A program made the translations under genes and the position numbers. The notes under the pieces are model-generated. The model made no database searches. It was not told the origin of the DNA and was given only the letters and a program-made list of their open reading frames with translations. This document shows, piece by piece, positions 1-5,396 of a stretch of DNA of 6,872 nucleotides; position 1 is the first letter of the stretch; every line of letters starts with the position of its first letter. The stretch is from an uncultured Dermatophilus sp. (lineage in GTDB: Bacteria > Actinomycetota > Actinomycetes > Actinomycetales > Dermatophilaceae): positions 1-6,872 of the forward strand of contig CAMCQD010000095.1 of NCBI GenBank assembly GCA_945876925.1, written 5' to 3'.

Positions 1-387
1 CTGGCCGAGCTCATCCGCTCCAGCGTGGCGAATCTCCCGCAGGGACAGGCCGAGGCGGGCCGGGCGATCGGCCTCACCGCAACCCAGGACATGTTCATCG
101 TGCAATTACCGCAGGCGTTCCGGCTGGCATTGCCGGCGCTGGTGAGCCAGCTGGTCATTATCCTCAAGGACACCGCGCTGGGATATCAGATCACCTACGC
201 CGAGCTGCTGCGGATGAGCGAGCGGATCGGCTCGGCCTACGCCAATATCGTGCCGGCCCTGCTCGTCGCCGCGGTGATCTTCATCGCCGTCAACTATGCG
301 CTGTCCGCGCTGGCGGCGTGGACGGAATCCGCCCTGTCACGTTCCCGGGCGCCCTCATCACCCGCCGGCCCAGGTCGGGCAGCCTAG
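1..387 (+). CDS. gluD: Glutamate/amino-acid ABC transporter permease, C-terminal part (GluD-like)
   Basis: This is the 3' end of a gene that begins before the window; 128 codons are visible, read in frame from base 1 to the TAG at 385-387. It is a membrane permease subunit of a polar amino-acid (HisM/GluD-type) ABC importer, which forms the channel with a partner permease and docks an ATPase. The sequence shows the cytoplasmic EAA loop (visible residues about 13-40: GQAEAGRAIGLT, then LPQAFRLALPALVSQ), which contacts the ATPase. It is followed by ILKDTALGYQITYAELL, typical of glutamate permeases such as corynebacterial GluD. A last transmembrane helix lies at about visible residues 80-105, before a short polar tail. 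Other subunits would be expected upstream, outside the window. GluD is the best family match; substrate specificity is inferred and could be another polar amino acid. Confidence 0.92.
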   Translation: MAELIRSSVANLPQGQAEAGRAIGLTATQDMFIVQLPQAFRLALPALVSQLVIILKDTALGYQITYAELLRMSERIGSAYANIVPALLVAAVIFIAVNYALSALAAWTESALSRSRAPSSPAGPGRAA

Positions 388-419
388 AGTTGAGGGCACT
401 TTCGCCGGCTACCCCGCCC

Positions 420-426
420 AGGAGAG
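420..426 (+). promoter_or_regulatory. Ribosome binding site for the gene at 437
   Basis: AGGAGAG lies 10 bases before the ATG at 437 and fixes that start over upstream in-frame codons that would overlap the permease gene. A TAGAGT element resembling an actinobacterial -10 box lies at 385-390 across the permease stop codon. It could drive this gene separately, but I see no convincing -35 box. Confidence 0.6.
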
Positions 427-436
427 CGCCCCGCCG

Positions 437-811
437 ATGATCCCCGTCCTCATGAACATCGCCTACCTCGTCGCGGCGCTCGCGGCGGCGCTGCTGCTCC
501 TGGCAATCCCGCCGTCGGTGCCCCGCAAGCTGTCCCTGGCCGTCATCGCCCTGGCCGAGGCGGCAGTCATCGCCGGCGCCGGCACCGACATCGCCATCGT
601 GGCCTCAGGACAGCCGGTGCCCGACCTGGCCACGCACATCAGCTACCTCGTCAGCGCGCCGCTCATCATCCCGGCGGGATTCGCGCTCACCTACCGGAAA
701 CTCGACCGGTGGGGCCTGGTCATCACCGGGATCGCCACGGTCATCTCCGCGTTCATGGTCATCCGGCAGCTGCAGACCATGGGCATCCCCTTCGGCTACC
801 TGAATCTGTGA
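437..811 (+). CDS. Small four-helix integral membrane protein, function unknown
   Basis: A 124-residue protein that I cannot assign to a named family. It is strongly hydrophobic, with four likely transmembrane helices at about residues 6-25, 32-54, 66-86 and 92-112. The loops are very short and contain few charges (PRK at 29-31, YRKLDR at 86-91). No catalytic motif or signal-cleavage site is evident. The ATG at 437 was chosen because an AGGAGAG sequence lies 10 bases upstream; a second in-frame ATG at 452 would remove only five residues. The gene starts 49 bases after the permease stop and is followed six bases later by another membrane-protein gene. The pair is probably co-transcribed and may act as partners. 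Small hydrophobic proteins of this build are common in actinobacteria and usually lack a known function. Confidence 0.8.
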   Translation: MIPVLMNIAYLVAALAAALLLLAIPPSVPRKLSLAVIALAEAAVIAGAGTDIAIVASGQPVPDLATHISYLVSAPLIIPAGFALTYRKLDRWGLVITGIATVISAFMVIRQLQTMGIPFGYLNL

Positions 812-817
812 GGCGCC

Positions 818-1282
818 ATGAGCCCTGACCATCCCGCCCGGCCCGGCGCGGACGCCCCGAGCGCAGCGGCACCTGCCACCGATCCGCCCGGCACCGCCCC
901 CGGCTCCGGGCCCGGCCGGGCATTCACGCTGCTCTACGGCGTCTTCGCGGTGGGCGCGAGTTCGCGCAGCGCCCACCAGCTGCTCACCCGCGCAGCCGAG
1001 GCCCCGCTGGCGTACACCCTGTCGGCGCTCGCCGCGCTGGTGTACGTGGTGGCCTTCGTGCTGCTGCTGCGCTGGGGGCATCCCGGCTCCCGGGAGGCAC
1101 TGCGGGTGGTCTGCCTCATCGAGCTGACCGGCGTCATCGTCGTGGGCACGCTCAGCCTGCTAGCTAGCGGCTGGTTCCCCGACGCCACCGTGTGGTCGTA
1201 CTACGGCGCCGGCTACCTGCTCATCCCGGTCGTGCTGCCCGTCCTCGTGCTGCGCTGGCTGCGGCGCACCGGCTCAGCCTGA
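818..1282 (+). CDS. Conserved actinobacterial integral membrane protein, function unknown
   Basis: A 154-residue protein. The first 33 residues are a disordered Pro/Ala/Gly-rich tail, followed by four predicted membrane helices at about 34-50, 64-86, 94-116 and 129-147. The core reads FTLLYGVFAVGASSRSAHQL, EAPLAYTLSALAALVY, IELTGVIVVGTLSLL and FPDATVWSYYGAGY with PVVLPVLVLRWLRR. From memory this resembles an uncharacterised membrane family widespread in actinobacteria; no function is known to me. The ATG at 818 has GAGG at 810-813 overlapping the stop of the preceding gene (TGA at 809-811), so translation is probably coupled. The basic C-terminus (RWLRRTG) suggests a cytoplasmic end by the positive-inside rule. 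Downstream, 78 bases separate it from the uridylyltransferase gene, which appears to have its own promoter. Confidence 0.87.
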   Translation: MSPDHPARPGADAPSAAAPATDPPGTAPGSGPGRAFTLLYGVFAVGASSRSAHQLLTRAAEAPLAYTLSALAALVYVVAFVLLLRWGHPGSREALRVVCLIELTGVIVVGTLSLLASGWFPDATVWSYYGAGYLLIPVVLPVLVLRWLRRTGSA

Positions 1283-1328
1283 CCGGAACTCCCTTTCGGC
1301 GCAGGCATGTCCGGGGGTGGCATTAGCT

Positions 1329-1344
1329 GACCGCCGGTGCGGTC
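1329..1344. repeat. Perfect inverted repeat upstream of the uridylyltransferase gene
   Basis: GACCGC, a CGGT spacer, then GCGGTC: two perfect 6-base arms, ending three bases before a TAGCAT box. As DNA it could be an operator for a dimeric repressor. As RNA it could form a hairpin at the end of the membrane-protein transcript, but no T-run follows, so it is a poor intrinsic terminator. Confidence 0.55.
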
Positions 1345-1347
1345 TCC

Positions 1348-1353
1348 TAGCAT
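1348..1353 (+). promoter_or_regulatory. Candidate -10 box of a leaderless promoter for the gene at 1361
   Basis: TAGCAT fits the actinobacterial TANNNT -10 pattern and ends seven bases before the ATG at 1361, so transcription would begin at or next to the A of the start codon. No proper Shine-Dalgarno is present: GAGGG at 1355-1359 lies only one base from the ATG. That fits a leaderless mRNA, which is common in actinobacteria. The -35 is weak; CTGACC at 1327-1332 has a short 15-base spacer. Confidence 0.45.
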
Positions 1354-1360
1354 CGAGGGC

Positions 1361-2752
1361 ATGACTGCAACGCCGGAGTCCCCTTCTGCTGCCAGAGCCA
1401 CCGCGAAGATGCGCGCGGCCGGCGTGAGCGCCGCCGCCATCGGCGCCTTCGAGTACTACTTCGACCGGCTGCGATCAGGGTTCACCGGCGTCATCCCGGA
1501 GGCGGACATCACCCCGGTCACGCAGCTGCCGCGCCTGGAGGACATCACCGTCAGCGAGCAGGAGGCCCGGGAGGCGCTGAGCGCGACCGCGATCATCAAG
1601 CTCAACGGCGGCCTGGGCACCTCCATGGGCATGACCCGGGCGAAGACGCTGCTACCGGTACGCGACGGGCGGACCTTCCTGGACATCCTCGTCGAGCAGG
1701 TCCAGGCTGCCCGCGCCCGGTACGGCGTCACCTTGCCGCTGGTGTTCATGAACAGTTTCAGCACGCACGCGGACACCCTGGCCGCGCTGGCTGCCCACCC
1801 GGGCATCGAGGTGCCCGGCATCCCGCTGGACTTCCAGCAGAGCCAGGAGCCCAAGCTGGACGCGGCCACCCTGGAGCCGGTGAGCTGGCCGGCCGACCCC
1901 AGGCTGGAGTGGTGCCCGCCCGGCCACGGCGACCTGTACCCCTCCATGCTGGACACCGGCATGCTGCGCACCCTGGTCGACGCCGGGTACCGGTACGCCT
2001 CGGTGAACAATGCCGACAACCTCGGCGCCGCCCCGGACGCCCGGCTGGCGGGCTGGTTCGCCAGCACCGGGGCGCCGTTCGCGATGGAGGTGTGCCGCCG
2101 CACCGACATGGACCGCAAGGGCGGTCACCTTGCTATCCGCAATAGTGACGGCCGGTACGTGCTGCGCGAGGTCGCCCAGACCCCGGCAGAGGATATGGAG
2201 TTCTTCCTCGACGAGCACCGGCACCAGTTCTTCAACACCAACAGCCTGTGGCTCGACCTGCCCGCGCTGCTGGACCGGCTCACCGCCAGCGGCGGCGCGA
2301 TCGGCTTGCCGCTCATCGTGAACCGCAAGACGGTCGACCCCCGGGATCCGGACTCGGCCCCGGTGATCCAGATCGAGTCAGCCATGGGTGCCGCGATCGA
2401 GGTGTTCGCCGGATCCGCCGCCATCGCCGTGCCCCGCTCCCGGTTCCTCCCGGTGAAGACCACCAATGAGCTGCTGCTGCTGCGCTCGGATGTGTACACC
2501 CGGGATGAGGCCACCGGGCGGATGGTCCAGGTGAGCCAGACGACCCCGTCGATCACCCTCGACCCGGCCTTTTACAAGACGATCGCCGATTTCGAGGCCC
2601 GCTTCCCGGCCGGGGCGCCCTCCCTGCGGGAGGCGAGCGCGCTAGTCGTCGAGGGTGACTGGACCTTCGGGGAGAACGTCACGGTGACCGGCCGGGTGAG
2701 GCTGTCCGCCGACGGCGCCCGCGTCGTCCCGGCCGGCACCACGCTGACCTGA
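1361..2752 (+). CDS. UTP-glucose-1-phosphate uridylyltransferase (UDPGP family)
   Basis: A 463-residue enzyme making UDP-glucose from UTP and glucose-1-phosphate in the cytoplasm. UDP-glucose feeds galactose metabolism, trehalose or glycogen-type synthesis and wall glycans. It belongs to the long UDPGP family typical of eukaryotes and some actinobacteria (Bifidobacterium has one), not the shorter bacterial GalU family. The nucleotide-binding loop KLNGGLGTSMG is at residues 80-90, with K95 in the place of the conserved GPK lysine. Other family motifs are PPGHGDLYPS (186-195), VNNADNLGA (215-223), FFNTNSLWLDL (290-300), QIESAMGAAI (337-346) and RFLPVKTTNELLLLRSD (361-377). The C-terminal stretch after about 425 (GDWTFGENVTVTG) looks like the usual beta-helix cap. 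The ATG at 1361 fits a leaderless promoter; a GTG at 1337 would add eight residues with no family support. The gene is followed after four bases by the SanA-like gene. Catalytic motifs look intact. Confidence 0.96.
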   Translation: MTATPESPSAARATAKMRAAGVSAAAIGAFEYYFDRLRSGFTGVIPEADITPVTQLPRLEDITVSEQEAREALSATAIIKLNGGLGTSMGMTRAKTLLPVRDGRTFLDILVEQVQAARARYGVTLPLVFMNSFSTHADTLAALAAHPGIEVPGIPLDFQQSQEPKLDAATLEPVSWPADPRLEWCPPGHGDLYPSMLDTGMLRTLVDAGYRYASVNNADNLGAAPDARLAGWFASTGAPFAMEVCRRTDMDRKGGHLAIRNSDGRYVLREVAQTPAEDMEFFLDEHRHQFFNTNSLWLDLPALLDRLTASGGAIGLPLIVNRKTVDPRDPDSAPVIQIESAMGAAIEVFAGSAAIAVPRSRFLPVKTTNELLLLRSDVYTRDEATGRMVQVSQTTPSITLDPAFYKTIADFEARFPAGAPSLREASALVVEGDWTFGENVTVTGRVRLSADGARVVPAGTTLT

Positions 2753-2756
2753 GCCG

Positions 2757-3362
2757 GTGAGCAGCAGGCGCCGCGCGCTCATCGCGGCCGGCGCGGTAGC
2801 GGGCGTGCTGCTCGGCGTGTTCGCGGCCCCGGCGGCCTGGATCCGCGCGGAGTCCCGGGGGCGGATCTACTCCCCCGGTGCCGTGCCGCCGCATGAGGTT
2901 GCCGTGGTGCTCGGCGCGCAGGCCCTCCCCGATGGCACCCCCAGCCCGTTCCTGGCCGCGCGCCTGGACACCGCCCTGGAGCTGCTGGCCCAGGGCAAGG
3001 TGCGCCGCCTGCTGATCACGGGCAACGCCGCCCCCGGGCGGGCCGAGACCGGGGCGATGCTCGGTTACCTGCTCGCCCGCGGCGTGCCCCCCTCGCTCAT
3101 CGAGGTCGATGGGGCCAGCGCTGACACGCACGCCTCGTGCGTGCATGCCAGGGCAGCCGGGCTCAGCTCGGCCATCGTCGTGTCGCAGACCTTTCACCTT
3201 CCCCGCGCGATCGCGTTATGCCGGGCCGCCGGAGTGGACGCCGTGGGTGCCGGAGACGATACGGTGCGTCGGTGGGCGGTCGAGTGGTACCGCGGCGAGA
3301 TCCGGGAGTGGTTCGCCGGGGTCAAGGCGGCCGCCGACATCCTGCGTGACCGGTCCGGCTGA
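2757..3362 (+). CDS. SanA/YdcF-family (DUF218) membrane-anchored envelope protein
   Basis: A 201-residue protein of the DUF218/ElyC/SanA/YdcF family. In E. coli, SanA and ElyC affect envelope barrier function and vancomycin tolerance; the exact biochemistry is unsettled. An N-terminal basic stretch (SSRRR) precedes a single membrane anchor at about residues 7-29, so the domain is probably extracytoplasmic. The domain shows VAVVLGAQ (48-55), DGTPSPFLAARLDTALELL (59-77), LLITGN (85-90), the family DTHASCVHAR segment (123-132), VVSQTFHLPRAIALCRAAGV (141-160) and a C-terminal EWYRGEIREWFAG helix. The GTG start lies four bases after the uridylyltransferase stop, with no clear Shine-Dalgarno, so translation likely depends on coupling. 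This pairing suggests, but does not prove, a role in wall or glycan homeostasis. Confidence 0.91.
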   Translation: MSSRRRALIAAGAVAGVLLGVFAAPAAWIRAESRGRIYSPGAVPPHEVAVVLGAQALPDGTPSPFLAARLDTALELLAQGKVRRLLITGNAAPGRAETGAMLGYLLARGVPPSLIEVDGASADTHASCVHARAAGLSSAIVVSQTFHLPRAIALCRAAGVDAVGAGDDTVRRWAVEWYRGEIREWFAGVKAAADILRDRSG

Positions 3363-3410
3363 CCTGACTGGGTGGCGCGGACCCGCGTGAGCGGATAACT
3401 GCACAGGTCA
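3360..3410. repeat. Nested inverted repeat after the SanA-like gene, with a lac-operator-like core
   Basis: TGACCTG (3360-3366, beginning at the stop codon) is mirrored by CAGGTCA (3404-3410), a perfect 7-base inverted repeat with a 37-base interior. Inside, CGCG (3376-3379), GACC and CGCG (3384-3387) form a small hairpin. The interior also holds GTGAGCGGATAAC at 3387-3399, identical to 13 bases of the E. coli lac operator O1; the bases on either side do not match. No T-run follows, so this is not a standard terminator. It may be an operator, an RNA structure or chance. Confidence 0.4.
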
Positions 3411-3512
3411 GCAACGGAAAGTGCCCGGCAGAGCAATACGCCGGCACAGCACCGCCCGCGCTTTGCAGCCCGCGACTGCGGATGCTGGCAGCTGGCGGCA
3501 TCGCAGGGCAAC

Positions 3513-3519
3513 GAGAGGA
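3513..3519 (+). promoter_or_regulatory. Ribosome binding site deciding the methyltransferase start
   Basis: GAGAGGA ends six bases before GTG 3526. It supports that start over in-frame upstream codons reaching back to 3421, whose added residues look like non-conserved noise. The rest of the 163-base gap before this gene holds the inverted repeat at 3360-3410 and no clear promoter. Confidence 0.65.
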
Positions 3520-3525
3520 TGTGGC

Positions 3526-4134
3526 GTGAGCGTCGAACCCAGTGGCTGGGACCTGATTACCGCACAGAACCCGAACCACTCGATCTGGTATCGCGACAGG
3601 TTCCGTTCCATGGCGGCCAACGGCGATGACATCGTCGGCGAGGCCCGGCTAGCTGACGCGCTCGCAGGGCGGGGAGCCCGCATCCTCGACGCCGGCTGCG
3701 GCGGCGGGCGCCTGGGCGGCTACCTGGCCGGGTGCGGGCACACCGTGGTCGGCGTGGACGGCGACCCGGTGCTCATCGAAGCCGCCGGGCAGGACTACCC
3801 CGGGCCGACCTGGCTGCTGGGGGATCTGGCGCTGCTCGACCTGCCCAGCCAGGGCATCGCCAGCCCGTTCGATCTCATCGTGTGCGCCGGCAATGTCATG
3901 ACCTTCCTCGCCCCGAGCACGCGGCAGCGGGTGCTGGCGAACTTCGCGGGTCACCTCACCGCCGAGGGCCGGGCGGTGATCGGGTTCGGCGCCGGGCGCG
4001 GGTACGACTTCACTGAGTTCCTCGCCGACGCCCAGGCCGGCGGGCTGGCGCCCCAGCAGCTGGCCTCCACGTGGGATCTGCGCCCGTTCACGCCGGACTC
4101 GGGGTTCCTCGTGGCCATACTCGGGAGGAAGTGA
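3526..4134 (+). CDS. Class I SAM-dependent methyltransferase, substrate unknown
   Basis: A 202-residue cytosolic methyltransferase of the small Rossmann type. The SAM-binding motif I is ILDAGCGGG at residues 53-61. The acidic end of strand 2, which should hold the SAM ribose, is VVGVDGD at 74-80. GDLALLDL (99-106) and FDLIVCAGNVMTFL (115-128) supply the adenine-binding and post-motif regions. The N-terminus (SGWDLITAQNPNHSIWYRDRF) precedes the fold, and STWDLRPF near residue 181 with FLVAIL at 194-199 closes the sheet. Substrate cannot be read from the sequence; small-molecule substrates are more likely than nucleic acid because no extra binding domain is present. The GTG at 3526 was chosen from the GAGAGGA site. 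The stop codon lies at the start region of the next gene, indicating a coupled pair. Confidence 0.9.
   Translation: MSVEPSGWDLITAQNPNHSIWYRDRFRSMAANGDDIVGEARLADALAGRGARILDAGCGGGRLGGYLAGCGHTVVGVDGDPVLIEAAGQDYPGPTWLLGDLALLDLPSQGIASPFDLIVCAGNVMTFLAPSTRQRVLANFAGHLTAEGRAVIGFGAGRGYDFTEFLADAQAGGLAPQQLASTWDLRPFTPDSGFLVAILGRK
4123..4130 (+). promoter_or_regulatory. Ribosome binding site for the gene at 4140
   Basis: GGGAGGAA sits inside the last codons of the methyltransferase gene. It ends nine bases before GTG 4140 but directly abuts GTG 4131, so spacing favours 4140 as the start. Confidence 0.6.
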
Positions 4135-4139
4135 GCCTG

Positions 4140-4751
4140 GTGCGCCTCATCCCGGGGGAAGTGCGCGCGGTCGCCGGCTATGTCACCGGCTCGGTCAGGG
4201 CCGGGGTCGACGGGGCCGTCGCCGACCTGAGCGCGCTGTTCGAGCTGATCGGGCGGGCCACGGCGCTCATGGATGACGCCGAGCGGCTCATGGCCCGGGC
4301 CAGCCAGGCCGTCACCGGGGCCGAGGAGCAGCTGGCCCGCACGCGTGACCTGCTCGACCGGGCTGAGGCGATGGTCACCAGCTCCGAGGAGCTGCTGGAG
4401 CCGGTGAGGCCGGTGCTCGCCGAGACCATCCCGGCGCTGTCCCGTGCGCTGCCGATGGCCGCGCACGTGCTCGACAGCGTCGACCCCGGCGAAGTGGACG
4501 CGGTGGTGCGCACCATCAACCACCTGCCGGCCCTGGTCGACACCCTGGAGCAGCAGGTGCTGCCCAACCTGTCGATGCTGGAGCAGGTCGGCCCGGACGT
4601 GCGCGACATCCTGAGCAATGTCACCGGCCTGTCCGAGGCGCTGCTGGGCATGCCCGGCATGGCCTGGGCTCAGCGGCGGGGCGCCCGCAGGACGGGCGGG
4701 GCCGCACCGGCTGATCCCGGCCAGGCCCCGCCCGGCGGCGAGGGCACTTAG
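4140..4751 (+). CDS. Coiled-coil-like amphipathic protein, function unknown
   Basis: A 203-residue protein without membrane helices or catalytic motifs. Residues about 25-90 are a long Ala/Glu/Leu-rich amphipathic helix with heptad-like spacing and repeating units (DDAERLMARASQAV, AEEQLARTRDLLDRAEAMV). A conserved-looking module follows at about 115-172 (VDPGEVDAVVRTINHLPALVDTLEQQVLPNLSMLEQVGPDVRDIL, then a MPGM motif). The last 25 residues are a Gly/Pro/Ala-rich disordered tail. From memory, proteins with this HLPxL...VLPxLxxLxxVGPDxxDIL module are widespread in actinobacteria and often loosely labelled ATPase, though no Walker motif is visible here; I would not use that name. GTG 4140 is preferred for ribosome-site spacing; GTG 4131, overlapping the methyltransferase stop, would add three residues. 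Either way it is translationally coupled to the methyltransferase. A scaffold or phasin-like role is possible but unproven. Confidence 0.85.
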   Translation: MRLIPGEVRAVAGYVTGSVRAGVDGAVADLSALFELIGRATALMDDAERLMARASQAVTGAEEQLARTRDLLDRAEAMVTSSEELLEPVRPVLAETIPALSRALPMAAHVLDSVDPGEVDAVVRTINHLPALVDTLEQQVLPNLSMLEQVGPDVRDILSNVTGLSEALLGMPGMAWAQRRGARRTGGAAPADPGQAPPGGEGT

Positions 4752-4813
4752 CCGCTGCGGTCCGTGAAAAGGCGCGCCCGCCTGCTACGCGCCGACTCCG
4801 GGCGGGTCAGCGG
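4752..4813. terminator. Candidate bidirectional terminator between convergent genes
   Basis: The 55-base gap between the convergent coiled-coil and PspC genes holds several GC-rich inverted repeats. GGCGCG (4771-4776) pairs with CGCGCC (4788-4793). Alternatively CCGCTG (4752-4757) with CAGCGG (4808-4813) encloses CCCGCC (4777-4782) with GGCGGG (4801-4806). There is an A-run (4767-4770) but no proper T-run, as is common in high-GC actinobacteria. The two folds exclude each other. The outer arm enters the end of the PspC gene. Confidence 0.4.
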
Positions 4814-5109
4814 TGCGGCGGGATGTCGTCCTGCACGCCTGAGGGCTGCCCGGCCGCCGGGGAAGCCGGCGGCATCCCGGTGACCTGGCCGGGCCGGTAG
4901 AACTCATCGGGCATGAGCACCCACGCGGCCAGGTAGAACAGGATCGGGCTGCCGGGCAGGGCGATCACGAGGATCACGGTGATGACGCGCAGCGCGGTGA
5001 CGTCGATGCCGAACTTCGCGGCCAGGCCGGAGCAGACGCCTCCGGCGACCTTGCCGTTCGTCCTGCGGACGAGTCCGGCCTGATAGCACTGCTCGCGAAT
5101 GGATTCCAT
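4807..5109 (-). CDS. PspC-domain small membrane protein
   Basis: A 100-residue protein consisting of one PspC domain. In enterobacteria PspC senses envelope stress in the phage-shock system; in actinobacteria short PspC proteins are often stand-alone and of unclear role. The signature runs from residue 12 to 70: GLVRRTNGKVAGGVCSGLAAKFGID, then TALRVITVILVIALPGSPILFYLAAWVLMPDE, with the membrane helix at about 42-66. The C-terminal 30 residues are Pro/Gly-rich and end in PPHR. The start at 5109 is fixed by a perfect AGGAGG seven bases upstream on the minus strand; longer readings back to 5223 add unrelated sequence. It is convergent with the coiled-coil gene and divergent from the CWB2 gene. 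No PspA, PspB or sensor kinase is visible here. Confidence 0.93.
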   Translation of the reverse strand: MESIREQCYQAGLVRRTNGKVAGGVCSGLAAKFGIDVTALRVITVILVIALPGSPILFYLAAWVLMPDEFYRPGQVTGMPPASPAAGQPSGVQDDIPPHR

Positions 5110-5116
5110 GAGGGGG

Positions 5117-5122
5117 CCTCCT
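5117..5122 (-). promoter_or_regulatory. Perfect Shine-Dalgarno of the PspC gene
   Basis: AGGAGG on the minus strand, seven bases before the ATG at 5109. It is the strongest ribosome binding site in the window and decides the start. Confidence 0.8.
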
Positions 5123-5134
5123 GTGGTGGGTGTT

Positions 5135-5152
5135 CCCGGGCACTGTCCCGGG
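5135..5152. repeat. CCCGGG direct/inverted repeat in the PspC leader
   Basis: CCCGGG occurs at 5135-5140 and again at 5147-5152. Because the word is self-complementary, the two copies can form a 6-base-pair hairpin with a CACTGT loop. It lies 25 bases upstream of the PspC start, so it would be in the 5' leader of that transcript if the promoter is further out. It could be an operator or leader hairpin; GC-rich chance pairing is also possible. Confidence 0.4.
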
Positions 5153-5316
5153 CGGATGCAGGCGGCCACGGTCACGTCCGGGAGGACGCCGGCGTGGTCC
5201 TGATCGCCCGGCTTGCCTCCCATCCTGCCCGGGCCGCCGGCTCCCCCGTCATGCGGAACCCCCCTGAACGCACCCTGAGACCTCCGCCCGCCCAGGAATT
5301 ACTGAACCCACTACTG

Positions 5317-5366
5317 CCCCTGGGGTGTTCGCGCCCCTCCGGTTACCGGGCCGGGTATTGCATGCA
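5317..5366. promoter_or_regulatory. Palindrome cluster in the divergent pspC/CWB2 intergenic region
   Basis: The 287-base gap between the divergent PspC and CWB2 genes must carry both promoters. I cannot identify clear -35/-10 pairs. What stands out is CCCCTGGGG at 5317-5325, TACCGGGCCGGGTA at 5344-5357 (12 of 14 positions palindromic) and the perfect palindrome TGCATGCA at 5359-5366. These lie 30-80 bases before the CWB2 start. A regulator site is a reasonable guess, not a demonstrated one. Confidence 0.3.
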
Positions 5367-5396
5367 TGGCAGCCGCCCGGGGCTTCCCGGAGTGCT

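Noticed and set aside
605..1081. Minus-strand open frame of 158 codons
   Set aside because: It is antisense to two clear membrane-protein genes and its Arg/Gly/His-rich product with no hydrophobic core is typical of high-GC shadow frames.
1159..1168. GCTAGCTAGC palindrome containing two CTAG words
   Set aside because: It lies inside a membrane-protein coding sequence, where it encodes Leu-Ala-Ser residues; although CTAG is scarce in many bacteria, nothing else suggests a site.
1456..2118. Minus-strand open frame of 220 codons within the uridylyltransferase gene
   Set aside because: It lies entirely antisense to a gene with full family motifs; its Ser/Arg-rich translation matches no family I know.
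3387..3399. Cloning-vector contamination suggested by the lac operator match
   Set aside because: Identity stops at 13 bases, the flanks differ from lacO1 and lacZ sequence, and the neighbouring genes are continuous high-GC actinobacterial DNA.
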